NCBI GenBank assembly: GCA_902524215.1
Contig: CABZCK010000007.1
Location: 1-61,424, forward strand
DNA: 61,424 nucleotides
From: an uncultured SAR116 cluster alpha proteobacterium
GTDB taxonomy: Bacteria; Pseudomonadota; Alphaproteobacteria; Puniceispirillales; Marisalimonadaceae
Direction: 5' to 3'
In this document: in pieces, positions 25,342 through 33,739 of the stretch
How the letters are laid out: each line of letters starts with the position of its first letter
Position numbering within the stretch: the stretch's first letter is position 1
Position numbers and translations under genes: made by a program
The notes under the pieces: generated by a model
What the model was told of the DNA's origin: nothing
The model's input: the letters and a program-made list of their open reading frames with translations, nothing else
Database searches by the model: none

Positions 25342-26898
25342 GTGAAAAAATATATTAAAGCAAAAGACGTTAAAAAGTTGTATGCAGGCAAATCTGAATT
25401 CTCTTTAATTGATATAAGAGAAATTGGACAACATACAGATGGACACCCTTTTTTTTCAATATCAATTCCATATAGTATTTTTGAAATCAGGATTATTGAT
25501 CTTATACCAAGTAAAGAAACGTTAATAATTTTAATGGATCACAATGACGGTTTGTCTGAAATAGTTGAAGAAATTGCATCCAATCTTGGATATAAAAATA
25601 TTCAAATTCTTAAGAATGGAGTTTTTGGATGGAAAAAAGCTGGTTTTTTTTTATTTAAAGGAATACATGTTCCAAGCAAAGCTTTTGGTGAATTAGTAGA
25701 GTTAAAAAAAAATACTCCTCATATTAAACCTTCAGAACTAAGAAAAAAAATAAACAAAAAAGATGATATCATTGTTATTGACGGAAGACCTTTTGAAGAA
25801 TTTAAAAAAATGAATATTCCAACAGGTGTATGTTGTCCTAATATGGAAATACCCTTACGAATTCAAAATGAAATTAATGATAAAACAGAAATAATTATCA
25901 ATTGTGCTGGTAGAACTCGTTCAATTATCGGAGCACAAAATTTAATCAACTTTGGTATTAAAAATAAAGTCAGAGCTCTTGAGAATGGAACCCAAGGTTG
26001 GACATTATCTGGATACAAACTTGAAAATAATAAAACAGAAGCATTAAACTTAGATAAAATTAAATCTCAAAAAAGTAAGTATCAAAATTCAGCAAATAAT
26101 ATTATTAATAAATTTAATTTAAAAAAAATTAACCTTAGAACACTAAATTCTTTCCTTGAAGAAAAAACAAAAAATACTTTTATATTTAATGTAACTGCCA
26201 ATCAAAATTTTTCTGAAAATAAAATGTATTTGAAGCATGCACCCGGTGGACAACTAATACAAGCTACTGATAGTTTTGTTGGAGTTTTAAATGGTAAAAT
26301 TGTTTTGATTGATGATGGAGAACTCTTACGTGCTTCATTAACAGCCTCTTGGCTGAAACAAATGGGTTTTGATGTTTATATTTTTAACGATGATATCAAT
26401 TACTTAAAAAATTTTTTTGATCAGAAAAAAAAATTTATAATTCCAAAATCAAAAATTGTTGAAAATGATAATTTAACTGATTTTTTAAAATTGAATTTGT
26501 TAGATATTAGAACAAGTCATGAATTTAAAAAAACTCATATAAAAAGATCTAAGTGGATAAATAGAGCAAACTTAAGATTTCATAACTTTAATAGAAACAA
26601 GGATTTTTTGATAATTTATAATGATTTATCTAAGGCAGAACTAATTTATAAAGACATTACATCTAAATATAAAACTTCAATATATTTTTATAGATTTGAT
26701 CAAAATTTTAAACGATTAAGCGAATTTTGTACGAAAAAAGAAACTTTTATGAAAAAAGAAGTTTGTATAGATTTTGTTTATCATACCTACAAAAGGCACC
26801 TTGGAAATAGATCTCATGCCTTGGCTTACTTAAGTTGGGAAAAAGACTTATTAAATCATATGGACGAAGAAGAAATAATCAGATTTAAAGTTCTTTAA
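25342..26898 (+). CDS. Multi-rhodanese-domain protein, four repeats with one active-site Cys
   Basis: A 518-residue protein built from four rhodanese-like units, about 1-105, 125-240, 265-375 and 385-470, plus a C-terminal tail. Only unit 2 has the catalytic loop, NCAGRTRS with Cys188; the same position reads MDHNDG in unit 1, DDGELLRA in unit 3 and YNDLSKA in unit 4, so those are probably structural. The tail FVYHTYKRHLGNRSHALAYL followed by SWEKDLLNHMDEEE matches the end of other multi-rhodanese sulfurtransferases. Start is a GTG without a clear ribosome site. It converges with a thiol-dioxygenase-like cupin (14-nt overlap). Likely handles persulfide sulfur; donor and acceptor unknown. Confidence 0.8.
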   Translation: MKKYIKAKDVKKLYAGKSEFSLIDIREIGQHTDGHPFFSISIPYSIFEIRIIDLIPSKETLIILMDHNDGLSEIVEEIASNLGYKNIQILKNGVFGWKKAGFFLFKGIHVPSKAFGELVELKKNTPHIKPSELRKKINKKDDIIVIDGRPFEEFKKMNIPTGVCCPNMEIPLRIQNEINDKTEIIINCAGRTRSIIGAQNLINFGIKNKVRALENGTQGWTLSGYKLENNKTEALNLDKIKSQKSKYQNSANNIINKFNLKKINLRTLNSFLEEKTKNTFIFNVTANQNFSENKMYLKHAPGGQLIQATDSFVGVLNGKIVLIDDGELLRASLTASWLKQMGFDVYIFNDDINYLKNFFDQKKKFIIPKSKIVENDNLTDFLKLNLLDIRTSHEFKKTHIKRSKWINRANLRFHNFNRNKDFLIIYNDLSKAELIYKDITSKYKTSIYFYRFDQNFKRLSEFCTKKETFMKKEVCIDFVYHTYKRHLGNRSHALAYLSWEKDLLNHMDEEEIIRFKVL

Positions 26899-27385
26899 TT
26901 TTTGACCTTTCTACATTATCCAAATTTTTTCCTTCAATTCTAAGCAGTCTTACAGGCTCTTTTCTTATTGGTGAATGAACATCGCCAACATTATAAAATT
27001 TAACATCACCTGGTTTCATTACATATTTTTTTATTTCTTTAACGAGCTTAATATCATTTTCTTGTTTTATGATTTCCCACTCTGTCATTTCTGTTTCTCC
27101 AGCAGCTTGACCGTATACAGCCCAACTTGATCCATGATCGTGAGGTGACCCGTTAGCCTCTTGATTATACACATGACCACAAACACAAAACCCAAGCTCA
27201 GGATCTTCATAAAGAATTTCTCTTGGGTTTTGGTCATCTCTATCTTTTAAATTATTTTGAATAAAATTTTGATCCATTAATGCTTTTTGAACATAATAAC
27301 AAACTTTATCTGAACCTTCTTGAATGCCATGATCTTTTAAAATACCTCTAATATCTTTAGCTAGCTCATCTAATGAATATGGCAT
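26885..27385 (-). CDS. Cysteine-dioxygenase-like cupin (metal-dependent double-stranded beta-helix)
   Basis: A 166-residue cupin. GSPHDHGSSWAVYGQAAGE supplies His82 and His84, and VGDVHSPI supplies His137, giving the three-histidine iron site of thiol dioxygenases. The family oxidises or binds small thiols such as cysteine or 3-mercaptopropionate, but this subgroup is uncharacterised as far as I know. A strong AAGGAGG precedes the ATG at 27385. It is the last gene of a minus-strand run (sulfhydrylase, hydrolase, CoA ligase, DapA-like lyase) and overlaps the convergent rhodanese gene by 14 nt, supporting a shared sulfur theme. Confidence 0.8.
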   Translation of the reverse strand: MPYSLDELAKDIRGILKDHGIQEGSDKVCYYVQKALMDQNFIQNNLKDRDDQNPREILYEDPELGFCVCGHVYNQEANGSPHDHGSSWAVYGQAAGETEMTEWEIIKQENDIKLVKEIKKYVMKPGDVKFYNVGDVHSPIRKEPVRLLRIEGKNLDNVERSKIKEL

Positions 27386-27401
27386 AAAAGCCTCCTTATA
27401 A

Positions 27402-28316
27402 TTATAATCCCCATTTCATAGCAATTAAATCGTAATTATTTGCTAAAACTAATAATCCCTTTTTTGTATTTTCATCCAAACTTGGGATTGGATGACGGCA
27501 AACGTCTGATTTGATTACTCCGCCTTCTTTAAATACTGTTTTGGTAGCTCTAAATCCACACTGTCTATTTTCATAATTTATGAGTGGAAGGACCCTATTA
27601 TATTCATTCTCTGCTTCTTTTTTATTTCCTGTAATGTAATTTTTAACCAAAGGTCCAATCAAATCTGGTAACATAGCTGAACTCATATTTCCTTTTGCGC
27701 CAGCTTCCAAATCCGCAAATAATGTTATTCCTTCTTCACCATCAAATGGACCTTCTATAGCACTCCCACCTTTATCAATTAATGCCCTAAGTTTGTTTGC
27801 TGCTTGTGCACACTCTATTTTAAAACATTTAACATGCTCTATTTCTTTTGCCATTTTTACTAGAAGTTCAACTGAAAGATCAACTCCAGATAAAGGGGCA
27901 TCTTGAACCATAATTGTAATTCCAGCTTCGCTCACTTTTCTAAATTGTTCGAAAGTTTGGTCAGCATTTCCTTTTAACAAAGCACCATGATATGGAGGCA
28001 TCATCATGACCATATTTGCTCCAACATCTTTTGCTAACTTAGCTCTTTTAAACGCAATATCTGTAGAAAAATGGCTTACAGTTACAATTATTGGAACCTT
28101 TCCAGCAACATGTTCAATACACAGTTTTGTTAAAATTTCTCTTTCATCGTCAGATAACAAAAATTGTTCCGAATAATTTGCTAAAATACAAATGCCATCA
28201 ACTTTTTGATCAATCATGCAATCTAAAACTCTTTTCATTCCCTCAAGATCTAAATCTTCATTTTCTTTAAAAGGTGTTGGTGCAACTGGCCAGCACCCTG
28301 TAAAGTTATTAGTCAT
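27402..28316 (-). CDS. DapA-family (dihydrodipicolinate synthase/N-acetylneuraminate lyase) aldolase, variant active site
   Basis: A 304-residue TIM-barrel class I aldolase. Lys166 in CFKIEC is the Schiff-base lysine. The DapA catalytic tyrosine (YNVP loop) is replaced: the loop reads MVQDAPLSG with Gln138. The GTTGE substrate loop is ANYSE (46-50). These changes mark a different subfamily, so it is unlikely to be the lysine-biosynthetic DapA. I start at the ATG ending at 28316, preceded by GAGAGG; a TTG at 28346 is rejected. It is flanked by a CoA ligase and a cupin, suggesting retro-aldol cleavage or dehydration in a catabolic route. Substrate unknown. Confidence 0.83.
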   Translation of the reverse strand: MTNNFTGCWPVAPTPFKENEDLDLEGMKRVLDCMIDQKVDGICILANYSEQFLLSDDEREILTKLCIEHVAGKVPIIVTVSHFSTDIAFKRAKLAKDVGANMVMMMPPYHGALLKGNADQTFEQFRKVSEAGITIMVQDAPLSGVDLSVELLVKMAKEIEHVKCFKIECAQAANKLRALIDKGGSAIEGPFDGEEGITLFADLEAGAKGNMSSAMLPDLIGPLVKNYITGNKKEAENEYNRVLPLINYENRQCGFRATKTVFKEGGVIKSDVCRHPIPSLDENTKKGLLVLANNYDLIAMKWGL

Positions 28317-28346
28317 AGAACCTCTCTCATAGTTAAAGAGTAGCAA

Positions 28347-29912
28347 TTAAAGATTATTTTTCCAAGTATCATTTGTAATGCCCTCAGTTCTTAATGAATG
28401 TTTAATAATTTTACCTGTTTGTGTTTTTGGAAAATTTTTCATAACACGTAAATACAAAGGTATTGCAAATTTTGCCAGGTCTGCACTTACTTTATTTATC
28501 CATTTGGAGTATTCAATTTTTGATCCTTTAATTATCATTAAAGCAACCATAACCTCATCTTCTTGTCCATGATCTTTTGCAGGCACTGCGAATGCCGCTG
28601 CCTCAGCAATCTGAGGAATTTTTAAAAAAGCTTGCTCAACCTCATAAGAAGATATGTTTTCACCTCTTCTTCTTATACAATCTTTAATTCTATCAACAAA
28701 TATTAATTGATTTTTTTTATTAAAAAAACCTGCATCACCAGTATGAAACCAGAAGTTTCTGTAAGCCTCAAAAGATTTATCTGGCATACCTAAATAACCT
28801 TGCATGAATCCAAATGATATTTTAGGTCTAACCATTATTTCACCAATTACACCATTTTTTAACTTCTCATCTGTGTTTGTATCTCGTACCTCCACGTCAA
28901 AATATTTGGAATATACTTCTCCACACGTTCCATTTCCCTTTTTTCCTAATTTTCCATAAACAGGAATATTAACTTCTGTCATGCCATATAAAGGTAACAC
29001 TTCTTTAACACCAAAACGTTTTCTAAAGATATTTTCAGGTTCTTTTGGCAAAGGAGCCGAACCAATTACTTTTAACTTATGTTTTTTATCAAATTTAGTT
29101 GGTGATTGCGCTACTACAAAAGCAGCAACAGCACCTAACATATTTGTATGAGTTATTTTATGATTTATTATATCATTTAACCAATTACTGGCTGAAAACT
29201 TCTCTCTTATTACGGCCTTTGTTCTATTTATTATGCAAGCTAGGAGTTGCATAAATAATCCGTTTGCATGAAATAGAGGTAAACAAATATAAAAAATATC
29301 TTTTTTATCCAAAACATAATTTTCAATAGTTCCAATAGCAAATAAAACACAATGAGCATTTGGCATGATTACACCTTTTGCTGGGCCAGAAGTTCCACTT
29401 GTAAACATTATACAAGAAATATTTTCCATCTTGGATTGATGAATTTCAGAAATTAATAATTCTTTTGATAAAAGAAATTTATCATGATTTAAAATATTTA
29501 AATTTTTTTTAACCCAATTAATTTTTTTAAAGTACTTAAAATATATATTTTCTGTTATAATTAATTTAGGTTTGGAAATTTCAATTTGATGTTTTAAAAC
29601 ATCTCCTCTTAAAGCTGTGTTAAGCGCAACAAATGTAATTCCAAGGAAACAAGCTCCTATCCATATTGGAATAAAGACCTTTGGATTATCAATCATAACT
29701 ACTATTGCGTCACCATTAGTTAAACCACTCTTTTTTAATCTAAACGAAGCTTTAAGACCTTTTGACAAAATATCTTCATAAGTCCACTTTTCATTGTCAA
29801 TGAATTCAATAATATTAAATTTTGGGAATTTTTTAGCTTGCTTCAATATTAAATCTGAAATAATCCAATTTTTATGATCATTTAGTTTTAATTCATGTAA
29901 ACTTTTACTCAT
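28347..29912 (-). CDS. AMP-forming acyl-CoA ligase (CaiC-like)
   Basis: ANL-superfamily ligase of 521 residues that activates a carboxylic acid with ATP and joins it to CoA. The P-loop is FTSGTSGPAKG, the A5 region is LYGMTEVNIPVYG, the hinge is DRIKDCIRRRGENIS and the catalytic lysine is in TQTGKIIKHSLR at the C terminus. The sequence recalls carnitine-CoA ligase CaiC, without proof of that substrate. Its ATG shares one base with the stop of the alpha/beta hydrolase (TAATG), so the two are coupled. Second of three AMP ligases in this region. Confidence 0.87.
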   Translation of the reverse strand: MSKSLHELKLNDHKNWIISDLILKQAKKFPKFNIIEFIDNEKWTYEDILSKGLKASFRLKKSGLTNGDAIVVMIDNPKVFIPIWIGACFLGITFVALNTALRGDVLKHQIEISKPKLIITENIYFKYFKKINWVKKNLNILNHDKFLLSKELLISEIHQSKMENISCIMFTSGTSGPAKGVIMPNAHCVLFAIGTIENYVLDKKDIFYICLPLFHANGLFMQLLACIINRTKAVIREKFSASNWLNDIINHKITHTNMLGAVAAFVVAQSPTKFDKKHKLKVIGSAPLPKEPENIFRKRFGVKEVLPLYGMTEVNIPVYGKLGKKGNGTCGEVYSKYFDVEVRDTNTDEKLKNGVIGEIMVRPKISFGFMQGYLGMPDKSFEAYRNFWFHTGDAGFFNKKNQLIFVDRIKDCIRRRGENISSYEVEQAFLKIPQIAEAAAFAVPAKDHGQEDEVMVALMIIKGSKIEYSKWINKVSADLAKFAIPLYLRVMKNFPKTQTGKIIKHSLRTEGITNDTWKNNL

Positions 29913-30709
29913 TATTTCAAAGTATTAAGATAATTTTTTATAAGAGCGTTAAGCTCCTTAGGTTTTTCAATCGGAAGAAAATGACCACATTCTAAAATTT
30001 TATAATCACACTGCTTAATATTTTCTACCATTTGAAGACCTTTTTTTAGAGGTGTCATCATATCAAATTTTGCTAAAACAGCTAAACAATTTATCTTTAT
30101 TTTTGAAGCAGCTTGTTTACCGTTATCATATAAATTACATGACTTTAAATCTGTCGTTAATACTGAAGAATCATTCATTTTCATGACTGCATTACCTTCA
30201 GCTAAATGATTGTGCCCAGGCCAATCCGATATAGAAAAAGAGCCATAATTATCCTGTCCCCAAGTAACCATGAGATCATATGCCTTTTCAGGATTATCAA
30301 TTGAAGTATCAATTAAGAAATCATTTACAGGAATTGACATTGCTCCAGCTACAAATACTAAACCTCTTACAAGTTCAGGTTTTTTTTCTGCTAATTCAAG
30401 AATAGTTAAACATCCTTGTGAATGACCAATAAAAGTAGCTTTTTCAATTTTAAGAAATGCTAACAATTCCGAAAGCCATAACATGTCTTCTTCAATTGAA
30501 GTAGTTTGATTGCCTTCTGAAAAACCATGACCAGGAAAATCAGGAGCTACAACGTTATATCCTTGACTAACAAAATATCGAATTTGTTGTGTAAATGAAT
30601 AATGATTTTGTCCAGCTCCATGAACAAAACATAATGTTTCCTTATCATTTACTAAATTTATACCTCCAGTTGAGAAATAAACTTTATTACCTTTGAAGTC
30701 TGTATACAT
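29912..30709 (-). CDS. Alpha/beta hydrolase
   Basis: A 265-residue alpha/beta-fold hydrolase. The nucleophile is Ser97 in GHSQGC, the oxyanion region is CFVHGAGQNHYSF, the acid is probably the Asp in AKFDMMTPL and the histidine is His243 in ECGHFLPIEKP. The triad is complete, so it should be active, for example as an esterase, thioesterase or C-C hydrolase. Its ATG directly follows the sulfhydrylase stop (TAAATG). Position between a sulfhydrylase and a CoA ligase suggests it frees an acid that the ligase then activates. Confidence 0.85.
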   Translation of the reverse strand: MYTDFKGNKVYFSTGGINLVNDKETLCFVHGAGQNHYSFTQQIRYFVSQGYNVVAPDFPGHGFSEGNQTTSIEEDMLWLSELLAFLKIEKATFIGHSQGCLTILELAEKKPELVRGLVFVAGAMSIPVNDFLIDTSIDNPEKAYDLMVTWGQDNYGSFSISDWPGHNHLAEGNAVMKMNDSSVLTTDLKSCNLYDNGKQAASKIKINCLAVLAKFDMMTPLKKGLQMVENIKQCDYKILECGHFLPIEKPKELNALIKNYLNTLK

Positions 30710-32014
30710 TTAACTTCTCTTACTTGAGATTTTGGCAGCGGCTTTAAAGCCTTTTTCAAAATCAATTTTTATATCTTCAATATCTTCTAAACCAACAGAA
30801 AGTCTTATCATGTCATCAGTTAACCCAGACATCTTCATTGCTTCAGAACTTAAATGTGAATGTGTCGTGCTTCCAGGATGAATAAGTAATGTTTTTGCAT
30901 CACCAACATTTGCCAAATGAGAAGAAAGCTTTACATTTTCAATAAATGCTTTACCAGCATCTCTTCCACCTTTAATACCAAATACAATTATTGATCCAGA
31001 TCCTAATGGCAAGATTTTTTTTGCAATTTTATGATCTGGATGATCATGTAAATCGGGATGTCTTAACCAAGATACAGCTTCATTTTCTTTTAAAAATTCT
31101 AGTATCATTTTTGTATTTTCTATATGCTTTTTCATTCTTAATGAAAGTGTTTCTATTCCTTGTAAAATATAAAAAGCGTTATTTGGAGATAATGATGGTC
31201 CAAAATTATACATGCCTTCAGCTCTAATTTTGGCAGTTAGTGCAGATGGTCCAAATTCTTCCCAGAAACTTATTCCATTAAGAGCAAAATGGGATCCTGA
31301 TATTGTAGGAAATTTTTCTTTATTTCCCCAATCAAAGTTTCCTCCATTTATTATAGCACCTCCAATTGCAATGCCATGTCCACCTATCCATTTTGTTAAT
31401 GAGTGTATAACTATATTTGCTCCATATGAAATAGGCTTCATTAAATAAGGAGTATTAAATGTAGCATCTATTGCTAGAGGAACATTTTTTTTCTTACATA
31501 TTTTAGCAACCTCAGGCACGTTCATGACATTTAAACCAGGATTTCCAATAACTTCTCCAAATACTAATTTAGTATTTGGCATAATTGCTTTTTCAATTTC
31601 TTCTAAGTTATTTGGATTGACAAATGCCGTTTCAATTCCAAACCTTGTCATCGTATGCTGAAGTAAATTAATATTAGCACCATACATTTTATTTGATGCT
31701 ACAATATGATCTCCACTTGAACATATTGCTGTTACAACTAAATGCATTGCAGCCATTCCGCTTGAGCAAGCAACACAACTTACACCTCCATCCAAAGAAG
31801 CTAATCTCTGCTCCAAAGTCGCTATTGTTGGGTTTGAAATTCTTGTATATAAATGTCCACCTATTTCCATATTATATAGTGCAGCAGCTTCATCGGTATC
31901 CTTAAAAACATAGGATGTAGTTTGATAGATAGGAACAGCTCTTGAACCAGTTTCCTTATCTGGTACATGCCCAGAATGTAAGGACATAGTATCGAATTTA
32001 TATTTTTCGCTCAT
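30710..32014 (-). CDS. metY: O-acetylhomoserine sulfhydrylase-like PLP enzyme (Cys/Met metabolism family)
   Basis: PLP enzyme of 434 residues. The lysine is Lys208 in IHSLTKWIGGHG; YTRISNPT (56-63) and the SSGMAA loop (84-89) bind the cofactor phosphate. Length and TKWIGGHG are typical of O-acetylhomoserine aminocarboxypropyltransferase, which makes homocysteine (or methionine with methanethiol) from O-acetylhomoserine. Gamma-lyase activity cannot be excluded. AGAGG precedes the ATG at 32014, and the upstream CoA-ligase stop lies 17 nt inside the gene. A second MetY-type domain is encoded at 55.3-57.1 kb as a fusion. Confidence 0.86.
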   Translation of the reverse strand: MSEKYKFDTMSLHSGHVPDKETGSRAVPIYQTTSYVFKDTDEAAALYNMEIGGHLYTRISNPTIATLEQRLASLDGGVSCVACSSGMAAMHLVVTAICSSGDHIVASNKMYGANINLLQHTMTRFGIETAFVNPNNLEEIEKAIMPNTKLVFGEVIGNPGLNVMNVPEVAKICKKKNVPLAIDATFNTPYLMKPISYGANIVIHSLTKWIGGHGIAIGGAIINGGNFDWGNKEKFPTISGSHFALNGISFWEEFGPSALTAKIRAEGMYNFGPSLSPNNAFYILQGIETLSLRMKKHIENTKMILEFLKENEAVSWLRHPDLHDHPDHKIAKKILPLGSGSIIVFGIKGGRDAGKAFIENVKLSSHLANVGDAKTLLIHPGSTTHSHLSSEAMKMSGLTDDMIRLSVGLEDIEDIKIDFEKGFKAAAKISSKRS

Positions 32015-33662
32015 TTTTAACCTCTATATGATTTTTTCTTATTAAATTTCTTTTAATTTTTCCAGTTGTTGTTAACGGTAATTCCTTAACAAATTCTATA
32101 AGCCTTGGGTATTCATGAGCTGCTAGATTTTGTTTCACATGTTCTTTAATTTTATCTTTTAAGTTTTCATTTTTGTTTTTTAGTAGGGATTTTTCTCTAG
32201 GTACAATCACAGCTTTTATTATTTCTCCTCTTAATTCATCTGAAACGCCAACGACAGCTACCATTTCAACTTCTTGAAGTGATAGTATGGTATTTTCTAT
32301 CTCAGTTGGGCCTATTCTGTATCCAGAACTGTTAATTAAATCATCTTTTCTTCCTTTAAAATAAAAATATCCTTCATCATCAACTGTAGCATAATCACCT
32401 GTGTGTAACCATCCATCAATAATTTTCTTCTTAGTTTCTTTATCATTATTCCAATACCCTGAAAAAATTGATGGAGAATTACTTTGAACAACTATTTCAC
32501 CTTCATCATTACTTTTTGAAATAAATGTTCCATCATCTTTCATTAATTTTACTTTATGTCCTGGAACAGGTCTTCCAATTGAACCAAGTTTTTGCTTCAT
32601 TATTAGTCCATTATTAGAAACAGTTAAATTACATTCTGTCTGACCGTAAAATTCATTGATCCCAACATTCAAAATTTCTTTTCCCCAATTTAATAACTCT
32701 TCACCTAAAGCTTCGCCACCTGATCCTACAGTTCTTAAATGAAGTTTGTCTCGTGATTTATATAGATTAAATGATTTCATCATTTTTAAAGAGGTTGGTG
32801 GTAAGAAAGTATTTTTAACTTCAAACTTTTCCATCAAATCAAATGTAAATTCTGGATCAAATTTTGAACTTCTAAAAGAAATAACAGGTATACCAAAATA
32901 AAGAGAAGGTAATAAAACATCAAATAAGCCACCTATCCACGCCCAATCCGCTGGTGTCCAAAAACAGTCATTATTTGAAAGATCAGAAGATAGAAATTCA
33001 TGAGGCATTTCTACACCAGGAATATGCCCCAATAAAGTTCTATGTGGTAGAAGAGCTCCTTTTGGATCGCCAGTTGTTCCAGATGTATAAATAATTAAAG
33101 CAGGATCTTCAGAATTAGTATTAACATTTTTATATTCATCTTTAGATCTGTTTAACAAGCCATCAAAAAATAATATGTCATTGTCACTTTCTTTTTTGTC
33201 AGTGCATATGATATGTTTTAAAGACGGAAGATCATGTTTAATTTTCATTAATTTTTCTAGTCCATGTTTATCGCATATAACAGCTGATGCTGATGAATCA
33301 CTTAGTCTAAATTTCAAAGCATCGATACCAAATAAATTAAATAGAGGAATTGAAATTTTTCCGCTTTTAAAACATGAAATATGACTTATTAAAGTTTCAG
33401 GACACTGTCCTAAGATAATACCAACTCTATCATTTTTATTTAAATTCAAATTATCTAAAGCATTAGCTAATTGGTTAGATTTTTTTTGAATAAATCTAAA
33501 AGATAAATTTTCAAACTCTCCATTATATTTTAAGTTTTTTAAAGCTATACGATTTGTGTTAGCAAATTTATCAATAGTGGCACTTGCTATATTAAACTTA
33601 GGGGGAATATTTAAATTAAATGTGTTATAAAGATGATCATAATTTAGAGATTTTGGTAACAT
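31998..33662 (-). CDS. AMP-forming acyl-CoA synthetase (medium-chain/acetyl-CoA synthetase-like)
   Basis: A 554-residue ligase. The P-loop is YTSGTTGDPKG, followed by the large pocket motif FWTPADWAWIGGLFDVLLPS, the A5 YGQTECN, the hinge GRKDDLINSSGYRIGPTEIE and the catalytic lysine in TTTGKIKRN. The TPADWAWIGG segment is shared with medium-chain ACSM-like and acetyl-CoA synthetase-like enzymes. It starts 77 bp from the divergent indolepyruvate oxidoreductase gene without a visible ribosome site, and is the first gene of the five-gene minus-strand run ending in the cupin. Substrate unknown. Confidence 0.87.
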   Translation of the reverse strand: MLPKSLNYDHLYNTFNLNIPPKFNIASATIDKFANTNRIALKNLKYNGEFENLSFRFIQKKSNQLANALDNLNLNKNDRVGIILGQCPETLISHISCFKSGKISIPLFNLFGIDALKFRLSDSSASAVICDKHGLEKLMKIKHDLPSLKHIICTDKKESDNDILFFDGLLNRSKDEYKNVNTNSEDPALIIYTSGTTGDPKGALLPHRTLLGHIPGVEMPHEFLSSDLSNNDCFWTPADWAWIGGLFDVLLPSLYFGIPVISFRSSKFDPEFTFDLMEKFEVKNTFLPPTSLKMMKSFNLYKSRDKLHLRTVGSGGEALGEELLNWGKEILNVGINEFYGQTECNLTVSNNGLIMKQKLGSIGRPVPGHKVKLMKDDGTFISKSNDEGEIVVQSNSPSIFSGYWNNDKETKKKIIDGWLHTGDYATVDDEGYFYFKGRKDDLINSSGYRIGPTEIENTILSLQEVEMVAVVGVSDELRGEIIKAVIVPREKSLLKNKNENLKDKIKEHVKQNLAAHEYPRLIEFVKELPLTTTGKIKRNLIRKNHIEVKNERKI

Positions 33663-33718
33663 TTTTAATTATCATGTGACTTAATATATAATTTTATTGT
33701 AATATGTTAATAAGTTAA

Positions 33719-33730
33719 AACAAGCTTGTT
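33719..33730. promoter_or_regulatory. 12-bp palindrome in the divergent promoter region (candidate operator)
   Basis: AACAAGCTTGTT is a perfect 12-bp palindrome 9 bp upstream of the indolepyruvate oxidoreductase ATG. Outer arms TAATAA and TTATTA extend the dyad imperfectly. It could be a repressor operator or a short hairpin in the leader. No regulator gene is next to it. Confidence 0.35.
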
Positions 33731-33739
33731 AATTTTATT

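Noticed and set aside
27402..28316. Lysine-biosynthetic dapA
   Set aside because: The catalytic tyrosine and the GTTGE loop are missing and the context is catabolic.
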